Shown: positions 1 to 8,376, numbered from the stretch's first letter. The stretch: 64,000 nt of DNA from JAOAFZ01 sp964412815 (GCA_964412815.1 CAYPQF010000032.1:1-64000); one strand, 5' to 3'. Program-made: numbers and translations. The notes: a model not told the origin generated them from the sequence alone.

Positions 1-827
1 GGGCTGGCGGCTTCAATCACCAAACCGAGTTCAACAATTTCCCAACGATCTAAATGTCCAGTTGATTTATCTCTGCGAACAGACCGCTGAAAAGGTGTCG
101 TACTAACTTTTAAAGCGTGAGCATCGATAAGTTTCTTAATAAGATTTTTATACTTGTAGGCTCGGTCGATAATAATATCGAACAGTTCGCCTTCTTCAGT
201 TTTCTCTCGACGCTCCGCGATGCCAACTGGCTCATCCGCAAAGTCGGGGTACTTTGCCAAACGCGGGTCAAACATGCCTTTGTTGTGGTCAAAGTACGAA
301 AGAACCTGTTTGAGCGGGCCGGTGTTCGTTCGCGGCGAGAAAAATTCACCTTGAAAATCTCTCTCGCCAAGATACTCTGGTTCTTTATACGGAACGCCGA
401 TAACCGGAACAATCAACGTCCCATCGTCTAGTTCTCGATAGCCTTTAACAGAAGTCAAAGGTGAGTTCATGTTTTTACTTGCCCTCCCCAAGCTTGTATT
501 CGTGTTAAAAATTCGTTCGTCTCTGCCTTTGGGGTTTGGCCGTTTAAAAGAGGCGACAAATTCTTTATACTGTGAAACAATATCTTGCTGTGTTCGTCTG
601 GCTTCCGTCCTAGCGGTTTGGAGAGTTTGTTCAAGTTCCGACTGAGATGATTTTGTTGCATACTCCCAACCTATTTCGTAAGAATCATAATTCGTATAGA
701 CAACAGAAACTCTTACGATGATTTGGTCGCCCCCACCAGAAAGTTTCGTCACCGTCGCTCGAAGGATTGGAAGTTTGCCCGGTTGCCAGCCGCCGGGAGG
801 CACTAGGCTCTTGGATTTTTCTTCCAC
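1..827 (-). CDS. Prohead (capsid maturation) protease, S78/HK97 type, partial
   Basis: The open frame starts at a GTG at 827, four bases after the previous stop, and runs off the left edge, so the C-terminus is missing. Residues from about 120 on fit the S78 prohead protease pattern: a His in YFDHNK, then PVGIAERR, a Ser in ALKVSTTPF and a WEIVELGLV strand (consensus E-x-SLV). Such proteases cleave scaffold and capsid proteins inside the prohead. The first 119 residues are an unrelated stretch with a Gln/Arg-rich helical part. An in-frame ATG at 470 preceded by GGGAGGG could give a shorter protease, so either a fused N-terminal domain or two nested products is possible. It follows the portal gene by two small genes, as expected for a head operon. 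Confidence 0.75.
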   Translation of the reverse strand, partial: MEEKSKSLVPPGGWQPGKLPILRATVTKLSGGGDQIIVRVSVVYTNYDSYEIGWEYATKSSQSELEQTLQTARTEARRTQQDIVSQYKEFVASFKRPNPKGRDERIFNTNTSLGRASKNMNSPLTSVKGYRELDDGTLIVPVIGVPYKEPEYLGERDFQGEFFSPRTNTGPLKQVLSYFDHNKGMFDPRLAKYPDFADEPVGIAERREKTEEGELFDIIIDRAYKYKNLIKKLIDAHALKVSTTPFQRSVRRDKSTGHLDRWEIVELGLVIEAAS

Positions 828-830
828 AGA

Positions 831-1166
831 TTAACTCGCTTTCAACATCTTCTCCCAAATGTTACGGGGAACGTTGACTCTTAGCACCGCAAGCAAAATT
901 GGGTCTCGAAGCGCTTCTCGATTGAGCGTCCACGTTCGGTAGTTATGGCGAACAATGTAGTTCTTCTGTTCTAATAAGTCTCGGTGAGCTTTTACCGCCT
1001 GTGGAGTAAAGTTGGCGACTTCGGCCATCTGAGCAGAATTCATCTTGTCTAATGACAGCAGCATTGGGTAGACCGCTCGAAAAAAAGCAATCGTGGATGC
1101 GCCAAAACCGTCCCAAGCCATCTGAGCCACTAATAAACGTTCTAATAATGCATCATAAATTGTCAT
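831..1166 (-). CDS. Small winged-helix-like protein
   Basis: 111 residues. The ATG overlaps the stop of the upstream gene (TAATG), implying translational coupling. Residues 45-85 (MAEVANFTPQAVKAHRD, then LLEQKNYIVRHNYRTWTLN) have the spacing of a helix-turn-helix followed by a wing. A DNA-binding or head-assembly role is possible, but I do not recognise the family. It lies between the glycosidase-like gene and the prohead protease. Confidence 0.7.
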   Translation of the reverse strand: MTIYDALLERLLVAQMAWDGFGASTIAFFRAVYPMLLSLDKMNSAQMAEVANFTPQAVKAHRDLLEQKNYIVRHNYRTWTLNREALRDPILLAVLRVNVPRNIWEKMLKAS

Positions 1167-2218
1167 TAAACACCCAAACCGAGATATTTAAAGTCGCTCC
1201 AACCCTCAAGAGAGCCTTTAACAACGTAGACCCACTGGTTTTCACCTAGCAGCGTTTCGCTGCACGGGTAGACGACCACTTGATCGCCGCCTTTAAGAGC
1301 GCCCAAGACCGTGCCAGATAGCGACGGCGTAGCTCGGACTCGAACAGTATACCCAAGCGCCGGGAGCGTCTGCTTAAGCCCGATACCGAACAGCGGTTCA
1401 AGAGGCTCGTAGGATTGGTTGTAGTTTTTAATACCGTTCATAATAACTTTAGACGTACTAATATCGAACGTCACCCATTGATTATAGCCGCCATAACCAT
1501 AGATAAAGTAAACAACCGACGGATCGTCGTCAGCTATATCGACCAACTGGCTCAAGTAGCTGGTTTCGGAAATTCCCGTTAAATAGCCTTTGTACGGGTC
1601 AAGCCGTTTCGCATAACCAAGTTCGGTGATATAAAACTGAGCGGGTTTGCTGATATTTAGGCGGCTGCAAGCGGCAATAACTGCTTTGTGAACAAACTCG
1701 ACTGGAAAACCGTTTTCTTTATCGTAATAATAATGAAGTCCAAGCTTATGTTGTCGGTACTTACCGAACAAACTCAGAACATCTTTAAACGGATACCAAT
1801 CTTCGGGATTTGGTAAATTATGTGTTTGTAAATTCACTGAACAAACCGATACGCCTCTGCGTCCAGTCTGTTCTAAAATCTCACCAAGCCAGTTGACTTG
1901 ATTAGGGATGTCGCCCGTGCCGCTCTCATTCATATCGTAGAGCGTGATACCGCCGTCGCTAAAAGGCAGATAAGAAGACAACCACTGAGAAGCACTCATG
2001 CGCTGGTGCTGGTGATCGTCTGGAAAGCGTCGGTAGACCACATCTAAGGTCGGGAAAAGACGCTTTAAGTCGCGGGCGAAAGAGAGCGCTTGATCGGCCC
2101 TCGATCCAGAAGTGATAAGAATCGACTTCTGCGGCGTTTCATTAAGATATTTAATTACGTCCGTCTCAAAATCACGGTTAGGAAAAGCGTCATAAAGGAC
2201 GTTTAGCCCTAAGTTCAT
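1166..2218 (-). CDS. Glycosidase-like (TIM-barrel-like) protein with C-terminal SH3b domain
   Basis: 350 residues. The first 270 or so alternate strand and helix like a glycosyl hydrolase barrel, with ITLYDMNESG, GLHYYYDKENG and FYITELGYAKR; the Glu of ITELG sits where a catalytic acid of clan A hydrolases would be. The last 60 residues form a bacterial SH3 domain (YTVRVRATPSLSGTVLGAL, then a WVYV strand), a cell-wall binding module. It may act on host surface glycans or peptidoglycan, as a virion-associated lysin or as part of lysis. The start overlaps the portal stop (ATGA). Catalytic assignment is inference. Confidence 0.6.
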   Translation of the reverse strand: MNLGLNVLYDAFPNRDFETDVIKYLNETPQKSILITSGSRADQALSFARDLKRLFPTLDVVYRRFPDDHQHQRMSASQWLSSYLPFSDGGITLYDMNESGTGDIPNQVNWLGEILEQTGRRGVSVCSVNLQTHNLPNPEDWYPFKDVLSLFGKYRQHKLGLHYYYDKENGFPVEFVHKAVIAACSRLNISKPAQFYITELGYAKRLDPYKGYLTGISETSYLSQLVDIADDDPSVVYFIYGYGGYNQWVTFDISTSKVIMNGIKNYNQSYEPLEPLFGIGLKQTLPALGYTVRVRATPSLSGTVLGALKGGDQVVVYPCSETLLGENQWVYVVKGSLEGWSDFKYLGLGV

Positions 2219-3900
2219 TTACGAATTTTCCTCATCATCGTTGTGATCATACGATGGTCGTCTTCTGTCAAGCTATCGTAGTCATCAACTTCGAAAAGAC
2301 GATCATGATACTCGGCTAGATCACTTACCTTAAGCGCCCCTTTAGCGGTTAAGTCGAGAGACTTGAATTCCGCCCAATTCGTCTTTCGCGCTTCGGAAAG
2401 CAGCGTTAGATAGTCAGGCTCAGAGACATCCTCGGACAGCCGACCCAATGTTTTGTCGTCACGCATAATTTCGTCACGAATAGCTTTAGAGAAAGAGAAT
2501 GTCGGGCGTCGTTGATCGATAATTTTCCCATCGAGGTTCATCGATATTTCGCCTTGTTCAAGCGGATCAACCGACTTTTCTTTCTCCGCCGGAGCGTCTT
2601 TACGCGGCTTCTGTTTGCCAGAAGCAACCATGCTCGGCTGTTTGTCCGTTGTCGCATTTGGCGCATTTGTCTGCGTTTGATCGGTGACTTCTAACACGCC
2701 GGGGTCAACCAGTAGTTCTAAATCGGGCGGTAAAATGTCTTCAGATTGCAGCCATGCGACAAATGCTTCGCCGTTAACTGTCGCGCCCAACACTTTAGCA
2801 AAATCTTTAAGCGCCGTTGAATACGCGGTGAGCACCCTACCTTTAGTTTCCTGCGTGGCGATGTCCTGTTCTTCGACAAAGCCGACGCGGATGCTCGGCC
2901 CAAAGCGTTCTTCGAGCTTCATATGGTTGAGAAGACGCTGTTCAGACCGCGTGAAAGAGTTCGGGCCTTTAAGCTGCTGACGGACTTCCTGAACTTCTTC
3001 AAGAGCGCGATTCGTCGCTTTTTCACTGTTGTAAAAATGCCGAAGCGAAATACCTAAGTTAGAGGAAATAATATTCGCATAGGAGAAGTCAAAATCGGCT
3101 CGATTGAGCGATTCGGGGATTTCTGCCAGCCCTAAACGGTGGACAAGATCGCCCACTGTCAAGCCTGTCGGGATATTTTCAACAACCGCTACCGGGGCAT
3201 TATTTCGGCTGGCATCGTCACCAGACCATGCCGCCAACGAGTTTTGAACCGATTGAATAAGGCTGTCAGCAAGCTGACGGGAGGCAACGATAAAAATGTC
3301 TCGAATTTTTCGACCGTCTGCCGACGCCTGATCGTGCTCACGGATGAGCCACGCCAACATCGCAGTTGGGATAATTGGGTAAACCGGGGATATAAATGCG
3401 CCTGAGCCGCCGATAGGAATTGGGTGGTGGAAATAGAGATTTTCGTTAGAATAAATACGTCCGGTTGAACGACTCTGCCAACGAATAATTCCATCTTGTA
3501 AGATTGACCGTAAATCGGTTGGGTCGAGGTATTCTAAGTCTCCGTTCGGCGGCACGTGGTAGACTGTCCGTCCAACACACAGGTAGTCTAACACCCGTCT
3601 AGCCACAATTGGCTCAAAACCACGATCCACTGTGCCATCGCCATTGTAAGAAACTGCGTTATTCAGCCACTCAACGACCCTCGAAACGCCTCTAGCAGTA
3701 CGCCCCGAAACTTTCATCTCTCGGCCAGCGACAATCGATTTATAAGTTACAATTGCGCCGGGAAGAATCGGATAATCCCAAACATGCTGATCACGAATCA
3801 TCCTAGAGTAATCAATAAAAGCATCGATCTGCGCTTTACTTGAATAAAGACGACCGGGGGCATTGAAGCTAGGGATTACGTCGTAGAATGAAGTTGCCAT
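2215..3900 (-). CDS. Portal protein
   Basis: 561 residues from the ATG at 3900 (MATSFYDV); an in-frame extension to 3954 is possible but has no better ribosome site. The sequence has portal-like features: an N-terminal clip region, RVLDYLCVGRTVYHVPP followed by YLDPTDLRSI, and a central long-helix region (FDFSYANIISSNLGISLRHF, then an EEVQEVRQQLKG helix). The C-terminal 150 residues are charged and low complexity. The portal forms the dodecameric DNA gate at the capsid vertex and docks terminase. Position downstream of terminase and upstream of the prohead protease supports the call. Confidence 0.75.
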   Translation of the reverse strand: MATSFYDVIPSFNAPGRLYSSKAQIDAFIDYSRMIRDQHVWDYPILPGAIVTYKSIVAGREMKVSGRTARGVSRVVEWLNNAVSYNGDGTVDRGFEPIVARRVLDYLCVGRTVYHVPPNGDLEYLDPTDLRSILQDGIIRWQSRSTGRIYSNENLYFHHPIPIGGSGAFISPVYPIIPTAMLAWLIREHDQASADGRKIRDIFIVASRQLADSLIQSVQNSLAAWSGDDASRNNAPVAVVENIPTGLTVGDLVHRLGLAEIPESLNRADFDFSYANIISSNLGISLRHFYNSEKATNRALEEVQEVRQQLKGPNSFTRSEQRLLNHMKLEERFGPSIRVGFVEEQDIATQETKGRVLTAYSTALKDFAKVLGATVNGEAFVAWLQSEDILPPDLELLVDPGVLEVTDQTQTNAPNATTDKQPSMVASGKQKPRKDAPAEKEKSVDPLEQGEISMNLDGKIIDQRRPTFSFSKAIRDEIMRDDKTLGRLSEDVSEPDYLTLLSEARKTNWAEFKSLDLTAKGALKVSDLAEYHDRLFEVDDYDSLTEDDHRMITTMMRKIRK

Positions 3901-3925
3901 AAAAAGCGTGTTCCTATTAATTAAT

Positions 3926-3954
3926 AACTTACTACAAAAGTATAGCCCTGTCAA
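3926..3954 (-). promoter_or_regulatory. Possible leftward promoter with inverted repeat upstream of portal
   Basis: On the minus strand TTGACA (3954-3949) is followed after 17 bases by TAAGTT, a poor -10. The -35 sits in the inverted repeat AGCCCT-TGAC-AGGGCT, a possible operator. Weak without transcript data. Confidence 0.3.
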
Positions 3955-3969
3955 GGGCTATACTCTGTT

Positions 3970-3992
3970 TAAGTAAAGCACTTCTTTACTTA
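3970..3992 (-). terminator. Hairpin at the end of the 3990-4325 gene
   Basis: TAAGTAAAG and CTTTACTTA form a perfect 9-bp stem with a 5-base loop, overlapping the stop codon of the membrane-protein gene. There is no strong U tract, so it may attenuate rather than terminate. Confidence 0.4.
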
Positions 3993-4325
3993 GCCAACAA
4001 CGGGCGGCTGCTCGTCGCTTGGCACGTTCGGAATGCCGTCGATCTTATCGATATATTTGCGCAAAATCGCCAGCGCCAAACCGAGTTCACCTTCGTCTGG
4101 AATTGCATCATCGATGAGGCCAACAACAGGTCGGAGCGCATCGACACCGCGCCTGACAACAGGCTGGCTCAAGTAAAGTTTGTCAACCGCGTTCTGATTC
4201 GTTTCGGTGAACTTCGTCACCGCCTGAACCAAAGAGCGATTCTGGATAAAAATTACGACCGCATAGATGAGCGAAACCGCGATGACTGCGACCATCCCGT
4301 ACAGGAAAATCTGAGAATCATCCAT
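3990..4325 (-). CDS. Single-pass membrane protein, unknown function
   Basis: 111 residues with one N-terminal membrane helix (about residues 7-28, FLYGMVAVIAVSLIYAVVIF) and a long soluble helical tail ending in PNVPSDEQPPVVG. The size and single N-terminal helix would be compatible with a type III-like holin or a virion membrane protein, but no specific motif supports either. It lies between decoration-type proteins and the portal. Confidence 0.7.
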   Translation of the reverse strand: MDDSQIFLYGMVAVIAVSLIYAVVIFIQNRSLVQAVTKFTETNQNAVDKLYLSQPVVRRGVDALRPVVGLIDDAIPDEGELGLALAILRKYIDKIDGIPNVPSDEQPPVVG

Positions 4326-4342
4326 TGTAAAACCTCTAACTA

Positions 4343-4765
4343 TTAAAAGTCAAACGGAAGCAGGTAGGCAACCACAAGGCGGATCGCGCCTGCCGACGGC
4401 GTATTGTCTGCGCCACCGCTGAAAGTCAGCGCAGCATCGGTAATATCGCTTGTTTCAATCAGCGTTGTGAAATTCTCGATCAGTTCGGTGTTGGCCGCAA
4501 CGTTACCATTGCCTGCCGCCACAAGGTTGCCAATCGCCTGAGTGCTGCCGCCAGTGAAGGCCAGCGCCGCTGTCACACCAGACGTGCTAACGCCAGCAAA
4601 AGCGGTCTCAACTTTAGCGGAAACATTCACAATCATCGCGCCGGACGGGATGTTCAGATCAATGGCGGTCGAAGTCCCGCCAGTATTCAAACTGGTCGTC
4701 ACATCGACGTGTTTTAAAAATGCATTAGTGTCCTGATTGTTCGGGGTGTGAATCGTAATAGGCAT
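4343..4765 (-). CDS. Beta-rich virion protein, likely capsid decoration
   Basis: 140 residues, strongly beta-rich and Gly/Ala/Thr/Ser-rich (VTTSLNTGGTSTAIDLNIPS), with no catalytic motif and almost no Cys. Composition, and its position next to a similar small beta-rich gene between terminase and portal, suggest a head decoration or fibre-like virion protein. The function is inferred from context only. Confidence 0.6.
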   Translation of the reverse strand: MPITIHTPNNQDTNAFLKHVDVTTSLNTGGTSTAIDLNIPSGAMIVNVSAKVETAFAGVSTSGVTAALAFTGGSTQAIGNLVAAGNGNVAANTELIENFTTLIETSDITDAALTFSGGADNTPSAGAIRLVVAYLLPFDF

Positions 4766-4781
4766 TTTTATTTAATCCTTA

Positions 4782-5117
4782 TTAATAAACTACGTCTTCG
4801 TAGTCTACCCAAACATTGACGGTCGCGGCACTAAGCGTAACATAAAGCGATTCACCGGGGTTCACATTAAACTGCGATTCCCACGTCAAAACTTCGCCAG
4901 CGCCAAGCGACTGCGTAGGCAGAAACTCATAAGCATCGCCCGTGCCACCGCGATGAACCGTCACATCAACAGCGCTTCCGCCATAGTTCGAAAGCGTGAG
5001 GCCCGTGACTTTAGCAGGTGCGCCCGCAGTAAAAATTGAAGTCTGATCCGTATCAGCCGGAGCAGTCCGTTTGCTTTTCCAAAAAGTCGGTGCTGAATTA
5101 AGACCTGTGTTAGCCAT
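4782..5117 (-). CDS. Beta-rich virion protein, likely capsid decoration
   Basis: 111 residues, beta-sandwich-like: VTGLTLSNYGGSAVDVTVHR, then VLTWESQFNVNPGESLYVTL. Proteins with this pattern are common among phage head or tail decoration subunits. First gene after the leftward promoter at 5145-5173, followed 17 bases later by a second beta-rich gene. Confidence 0.6.
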   Translation of the reverse strand: MANTGLNSAPTFWKSKRTAPADTDQTSIFTAGAPAKVTGLTLSNYGGSAVDVTVHRGGTGDAYEFLPTQSLGAGEVLTWESQFNVNPGESLYVTLSAATVNVWVDYEDVVY

Positions 5118-5144
5118 TTAATTAAATTCCTTAACTTAATTAAA

Positions 5145-5173
5145 ATAAAACAATGATTAAATGAACTTGTCAA
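5145..5173 (-). promoter_or_regulatory. Leftward sigma70-like promoter for the head genes
   Basis: Minus strand: TTGACA (5173-5168), 17-base spacer, TTTTAT (5150-5145). It lies 28 bases from the start of the 5117 gene and is back to back with the rightward promoter at 5192, so a regulator bound at the nearby operators could affect both. Confidence 0.55.
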
Positions 5174-5191
5174 GCAAAATTAAATTAATAC

Positions 5192-5220
5192 TTGACAAAT
5201 TGATACTGATACAGTATACT
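5192..5220 (+). promoter_or_regulatory. Rightward sigma70-like promoter of the regulator gene
   Basis: TTGACA (5192-5197), 17-base spacer, TATACT (5215-5220), close to consensus. Spacer and -10 lie inside the first operator-like repeat (5201-5229), the typical layout of an autorepressed gene. Confidence 0.75.
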
Positions 5221-5339
5221 GATACTATGTTCCAATACACTGTACTGATAACCTTATCGGAAACGTTTCTGATACACTGTACCAGTATCCATACCAGTAC
5301 GGTATCAATATGATACTGGTACAGTGTACTGATACTATG
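5201..5339 (+). repeat. Operator cluster of GATAC/GTATC repeats
   Basis: Two 29-bp direct copies at 5201-5229 and 5311-5339 differ at two bases (core GATACTGRTACAGTRTACTG). Between them lie related units: a degenerate one near 5235-5255, GATAC-N9-GTATC at about 5269-5288, and ATACC-N5-GGTAT at about 5291-5305. Unit dyads such as ATACTG-ATA-CAGTAT are typical of dimeric repressor sites. The array covers the rightward promoter and sits between two divergent transcription units, so it probably binds the winged-helix protein encoded next. Confidence 0.7.
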
Positions 5340-5358
5340 CTCTTGAGAGGGGGCTTAA

Positions 5359-5625
5359 ATGACTAAAAGCGATGTTTTAACGAAATATGTTTTATCTGAT
5401 GAACGCGAACGTCAAATCTATGATCTGTTACACGCATCAGATCGACCACTATCACGACTCGAAATTGGTAGGGCAGTTGGTCTTGCAAAATCGCCGCATT
5501 TAATCTCAATTTTAAATCGGATGCTAGAAAAGAATTATATTCAAGTTATTGTTGGTCATCGACGTGCCAAACAGCCGTGCTATTTATACAGCGCCAATTT
5601 AACTTATAACGAAACGAACTATTAA
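5359..5625 (+). CDS. Small winged-helix transcription regulator
   Basis: 88 residues. Residues about 15-75 read as a winged helix: RERQIYDLLHASDRPLSRLE, then IGRAVGLAKSPHLISILNRM as the recognition region, then a basic wing (VIVGHRRAKQPCYLY). The ribosome site is strong (GAGAGGGGG). It is the only rightward gene in the leftward block, is preceded by the operator array, and ends with a 4-base tail-to-tail overlap with the terminase gene. Likely an autorepressor controlling the divergent head-gene promoter, by inference from layout. Confidence 0.75.
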   Translation: MTKSDVLTKYVLSDERERQIYDLLHASDRPLSRLEIGRAVGLAKSPHLISILNRMLEKNYIQVIVGHRRAKQPCYLYSANLTYNETNY

Positions 5626-7085
5626 AGTAAATATGGCGAATTAATATATTGCACGCTGCTGGTTAGTCCGTAATGCCAGCTATCTAATTGAAGTGGCAGC
5701 GCAACCGCATCACAGGTGTCATCATGCGCCGCTTTTGGAAAGCCTAGAAACTCAGAACGCAATGCGTGGTAGGTCGGCATTTCCATATTGACGTAGAATA
5801 ACTTCGCCTGTGCTTTAACTGCCACACCGCCCAAGCGCGTAGCCTTATCGCCTTTGACTGCAACTTTCAGTACAGGGAGATCGGGCCTACGCGCTTTTAA
5901 TTCCTCTGCCCAAGGCAGCGCAAACGGAAGTTCAAACAGCACGTTATCCAACCGACCGTATTTTTCGAAAGCGAAATCGCACATTCTAGCGACTTCTTGC
6001 AAACCTTCATCGAAGTTTACGCGGTCACGAAACATATGAAGCAGGTAATAACCGAACGGCTTGCGTTTGTCACGGGCGATCACCGCAATCACGGTATAGT
6101 CGCTCGAGGAGTTCTTAGACAGCGCCATATCGGTTGAAACAACAACTTTATCGAATTCAGGCAGTTCGCCGGGGAGGTCGTTAGCGAGATGTTCGGGTTT
6201 GAACAACCCGGCAGACATGCCGATAGGGTTGTTCATGTACATCGTCTCGAACATGATGTCGCCAACTTCTTCGCGTTTAGCCTGAAGCTTGTCCAGCGGC
6301 CAATATTCCGGCCAGTAGGACTCGCCTTCAGGCGAAATCGCAGGGATGTCGATGACTTTCCAGACAGGTTCGCCTGTCATGGTGCGTTTGTCCATCAACT
6401 TCCCGGCTAAATCTGTCTCCGCCCACCGCGTTGTAATGACAACAACTTTACCGCCCGCCTGAACACCGCCCAAGATGTTTTCATTAAAAAACTTTTCGAC
6501 TTTTAGGCGCTGATCTTCGGTAGCGGAATTCTTGCTGTCATGCGGGTCGTCTACCAAGGCAATGCCGTTAAAACGGCGACCGATAATCTTCGAAGATGTA
6601 ATGCCCGCCGCGAAAACTGTGGGATTTTTCGGATCGCCATGCGTAGCTACCGCTGTACGATAAGAGTTGTAGGTAATATCCTTGTTTGACCCCGGCCAAC
6701 GAGACGCCCAAACATTCATTTCCTGCGTGTTATACGGACGCTGCTTATCGGGATAAACGTAGGGGAAGACATTCTTATAACGCGGAAGCTCGATTAGTTG
6801 TTTAAGCATATCGAGACGGTCAGACGCCTGCTGAGATGACACCGAGCAGATGATATTCGTGGACTGCGGCTTGTGTCCGATCCACCATGCCATCGTATAG
6901 ACGGATACGAACGTCTTGGCGCTTTCACGCGGCGCGACGATCAAGACGCGATTAACGTCTGGATCAAGGATCGCCTTCATCCACTCGATATGGTGTCTTG
7001 CGGGGGTTCGTTCGCTCAAATACCAAGAAAAAAAGCCGAGATTCTTACGAGCGCGTTCAGCAATTATTGCTTCCGCTGACGCCAT
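5622..7085 (-). CDS. terL: Terminase large subunit
   Basis: 487 residues from the ATG at 7085, which has an AGCTAGG ribosome site; a TTG at 7151 would extend it by 22 residues but overlaps the upstream gene. The ATPase part has a Walker A-like RVLIVAPRESAKTFVS, Walker B-like GIALVDDPHDS and a KVVVITTRWAETDLAGK coupling strand. The C-terminal RNase H-like nuclease starts at KVVVSTDMALSKNSSSDYT, with acidic residues also in DNVLFELPFALPW and the final HDDTCDAVA. It is the packaging motor and concatemer-cutting enzyme. Confidence 0.95.
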   Translation of the reverse strand: MASAEAIIAERARKNLGFFSWYLSERTPARHHIEWMKAILDPDVNRVLIVAPRESAKTFVSVYTMAWWIGHKPQSTNIICSVSSQQASDRLDMLKQLIELPRYKNVFPYVYPDKQRPYNTQEMNVWASRWPGSNKDITYNSYRTAVATHGDPKNPTVFAAGITSSKIIGRRFNGIALVDDPHDSKNSATEDQRLKVEKFFNENILGGVQAGGKVVVITTRWAETDLAGKLMDKRTMTGEPVWKVIDIPAISPEGESYWPEYWPLDKLQAKREEVGDIMFETMYMNNPIGMSAGLFKPEHLANDLPGELPEFDKVVVSTDMALSKNSSSDYTVIAVIARDKRKPFGYYLLHMFRDRVNFDEGLQEVARMCDFAFEKYGRLDNVLFELPFALPWAEELKARRPDLPVLKVAVKGDKATRLGGVAVKAQAKLFYVNMEMPTYHALRSEFLGFPKAAHDDTCDAVALPLQLDSWHYGLTSSVQYINSPYLL

Positions 7086-7104
7086 CGTAATAAACCTAGC
7101 TTTC

Positions 7105-7653
7105 TTAGCTGGCTCTGGCGAAGTTTTTTGTGCAGTATTTAGCGAAGCCAATGTGGATCAGTTCTGGCGCATTAATGGTGTTTAAATAGCTGACTGTTTT
7201 ATAGTACCTATTTTCCCACCAAGTTCGCCCTTTATTAGAAGCGGCTACTAATGAATCGAGGTTAAAATCGTCACACGCTTTTAGATCTTGGTACATGCAG
7301 TAAGCGGTGTTAACATCGATGCCCTGTGAGCCGTCGCCTTCGATAAAAATCTTTGTTGGGTGCAGCGCAATCGAGCTATACGGGTAGATCAGTCGGTTAT
7401 GGCAATGCGCAAAAACCGTCACATGGCTGCTTTTAGCCTGCCCAACAAGGATGCCCGTAACGTTGCCGTGCGTTTTAATCAACGAGGCAACGGCCATGCA
7501 CTCGGAGAGCAAACCGCCGTCTCCGGTGCAGTCTAAATAGATTTCTCTATCGGAGTGTTCGCCAACAAATTCGGCGAACTCTTTAACACAGTCAAAAGAA
7601 AGATGCTCAGGGAGCGAGAAGAATGGAGGGGGTGTGGGTGGAATTTGAACCAT
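7105..7653 (-). CDS. ClpP-like serine peptidase-fold protein
   Basis: 182 residues matching the Clp/crotonase fold: REIYLDCTGDGGLLSECMAV corresponds to the ClpP strand IYLYINSPGG region, VTGILVGQAKSSHVTVFAHC carries a Ser (about 75) where ClpP has its nucleophile, and YSSIALHPTK carries a His (about 98) where ClpP has its catalytic His. The third residue is uncertain; ENRYYKT near residue 150 seems to lack the usual Asp. Phage ClpP-like proteins usually mature proheads, yet an S78-type protease is encoded at 1-827. The start overlaps the terminase small subunit stop (TAATG), so the two are translated together. Confidence 0.65.
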   Translation of the reverse strand: MVQIPPTPPPFFSLPEHLSFDCVKEFAEFVGEHSDREIYLDCTGDGGLLSECMAVASLIKTHGNVTGILVGQAKSSHVTVFAHCHNRLIYPYSSIALHPTKIFIEGDGSQGIDVNTAYCMYQDLKACDDFNLDSLVAASNKGRTWWENRYYKTVSYLNTINAPELIHIGFAKYCTKNFARAS

Positions 7654-8261
7654 TATTCGCTGTCTACGCCCAATTCGTCAAGTTCGTCATTGTTGGTAAA
7701 AACACCTTCAGGTAAAAATTTACGAGCTAGGTCTTCGAGTTCTGACAGTCGGCTGTCAGGCTCGACCATCATCGGATCAGCGGGCTGGCTGACGTGGTAG
7801 CCAACTGAGTTTTCTTGAGCAATCGCTAAAGCGGTTTTATAGAGTTCGCTTTCGCCCACAAACGTATTTTGAATAAGCACTCGATTGTCTTCTTTTTTAC
7901 CGTCTTTTTGGCCCATCTGTAAGACAGATTGTTCGGTCTTAATAATTTCTAAGCCAACTTTAATCAATCTTGGGTCAGGGCCGACTTCCGGCTGGATCTC
8001 CGCCTGATGCTCAATCGCCTTAGAGACATGCCCATACAGACGTTCTAAACGCTCAAACGAGACCATCTCATACATCTCTCGGCGCGACTGCATATCGACC
8101 GACATCTGTCTGAGTGAATCGTTAATGTACTTATAGACATTGCTAATGGGGATTTGAAGCTGTTTAGCGATTGCAGAAGGGGAGTTGCCTTTAGTCAGAA
8201 GCTCCAAGACTTCAGAGCTTCTTAAGGTCTCTTTATAAACTGTAATTTTGTCAGTAGTCAT
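7653..8261 (-). CDS. terS: Terminase small subunit
   Basis: 202 residues. An N-terminal helix-turn-helix (residues about 16-45, LELLTKGNSPSAIAKQLQIP followed by SNVYKYI) is followed by long charged helices and a flexible acidic tail, the usual organisation of small subunits that bind the packaging site and regulate the large subunit. First gene after the promoter at 8336-8364, in order small subunit, ClpP-like, large subunit. The call rests on architecture and position. Confidence 0.7.
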   Translation of the reverse strand: MTTDKITVYKETLRSSEVLELLTKGNSPSAIAKQLQIPISNVYKYINDSLRQMSVDMQSRREMYEMVSFERLERLYGHVSKAIEHQAEIQPEVGPDPRLIKVGLEIIKTEQSVLQMGQKDGKKEDNRVLIQNTFVGESELYKTALAIAQENSVGYHVSQPADPMMVEPDSRLSELEDLARKFLPEGVFTNNDELDELGVDSE

Positions 8262-8335
8262 GACGTGTCTATGTTCCCGCCCACCGCCCTCGGCCTTTTA
8301 CACGATTTTCACATGGAAAACGCGCCGATATATTA

Positions 8336-8364
8336 ATCGTATATATTTTTGTAATATCTGTCAA
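8336..8364 (-). promoter_or_regulatory. Leftward sigma70-like promoter of the terminase operon
   Basis: Minus strand: TTGACA (8364-8359), 17-base spacer, TACGAT (8341-8336). About 75 bases upstream of the terminase small subunit start, immediately after the hairpin at 8377-8403. Confidence 0.65.
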
Positions 8365-8376
8365 GTAGTAAACGGT

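Noticed and set aside
117..431. Rightward frame opposite the prohead protease
   Set aside because: It is the complement of well-conserved protease coding and has no ribosome site.
7086..7151. N-terminal extension of the large terminase from a TTG
   Set aside because: It overlaps the ClpP-like gene and lacks a ribosome site; the ATG at 7085 has one.
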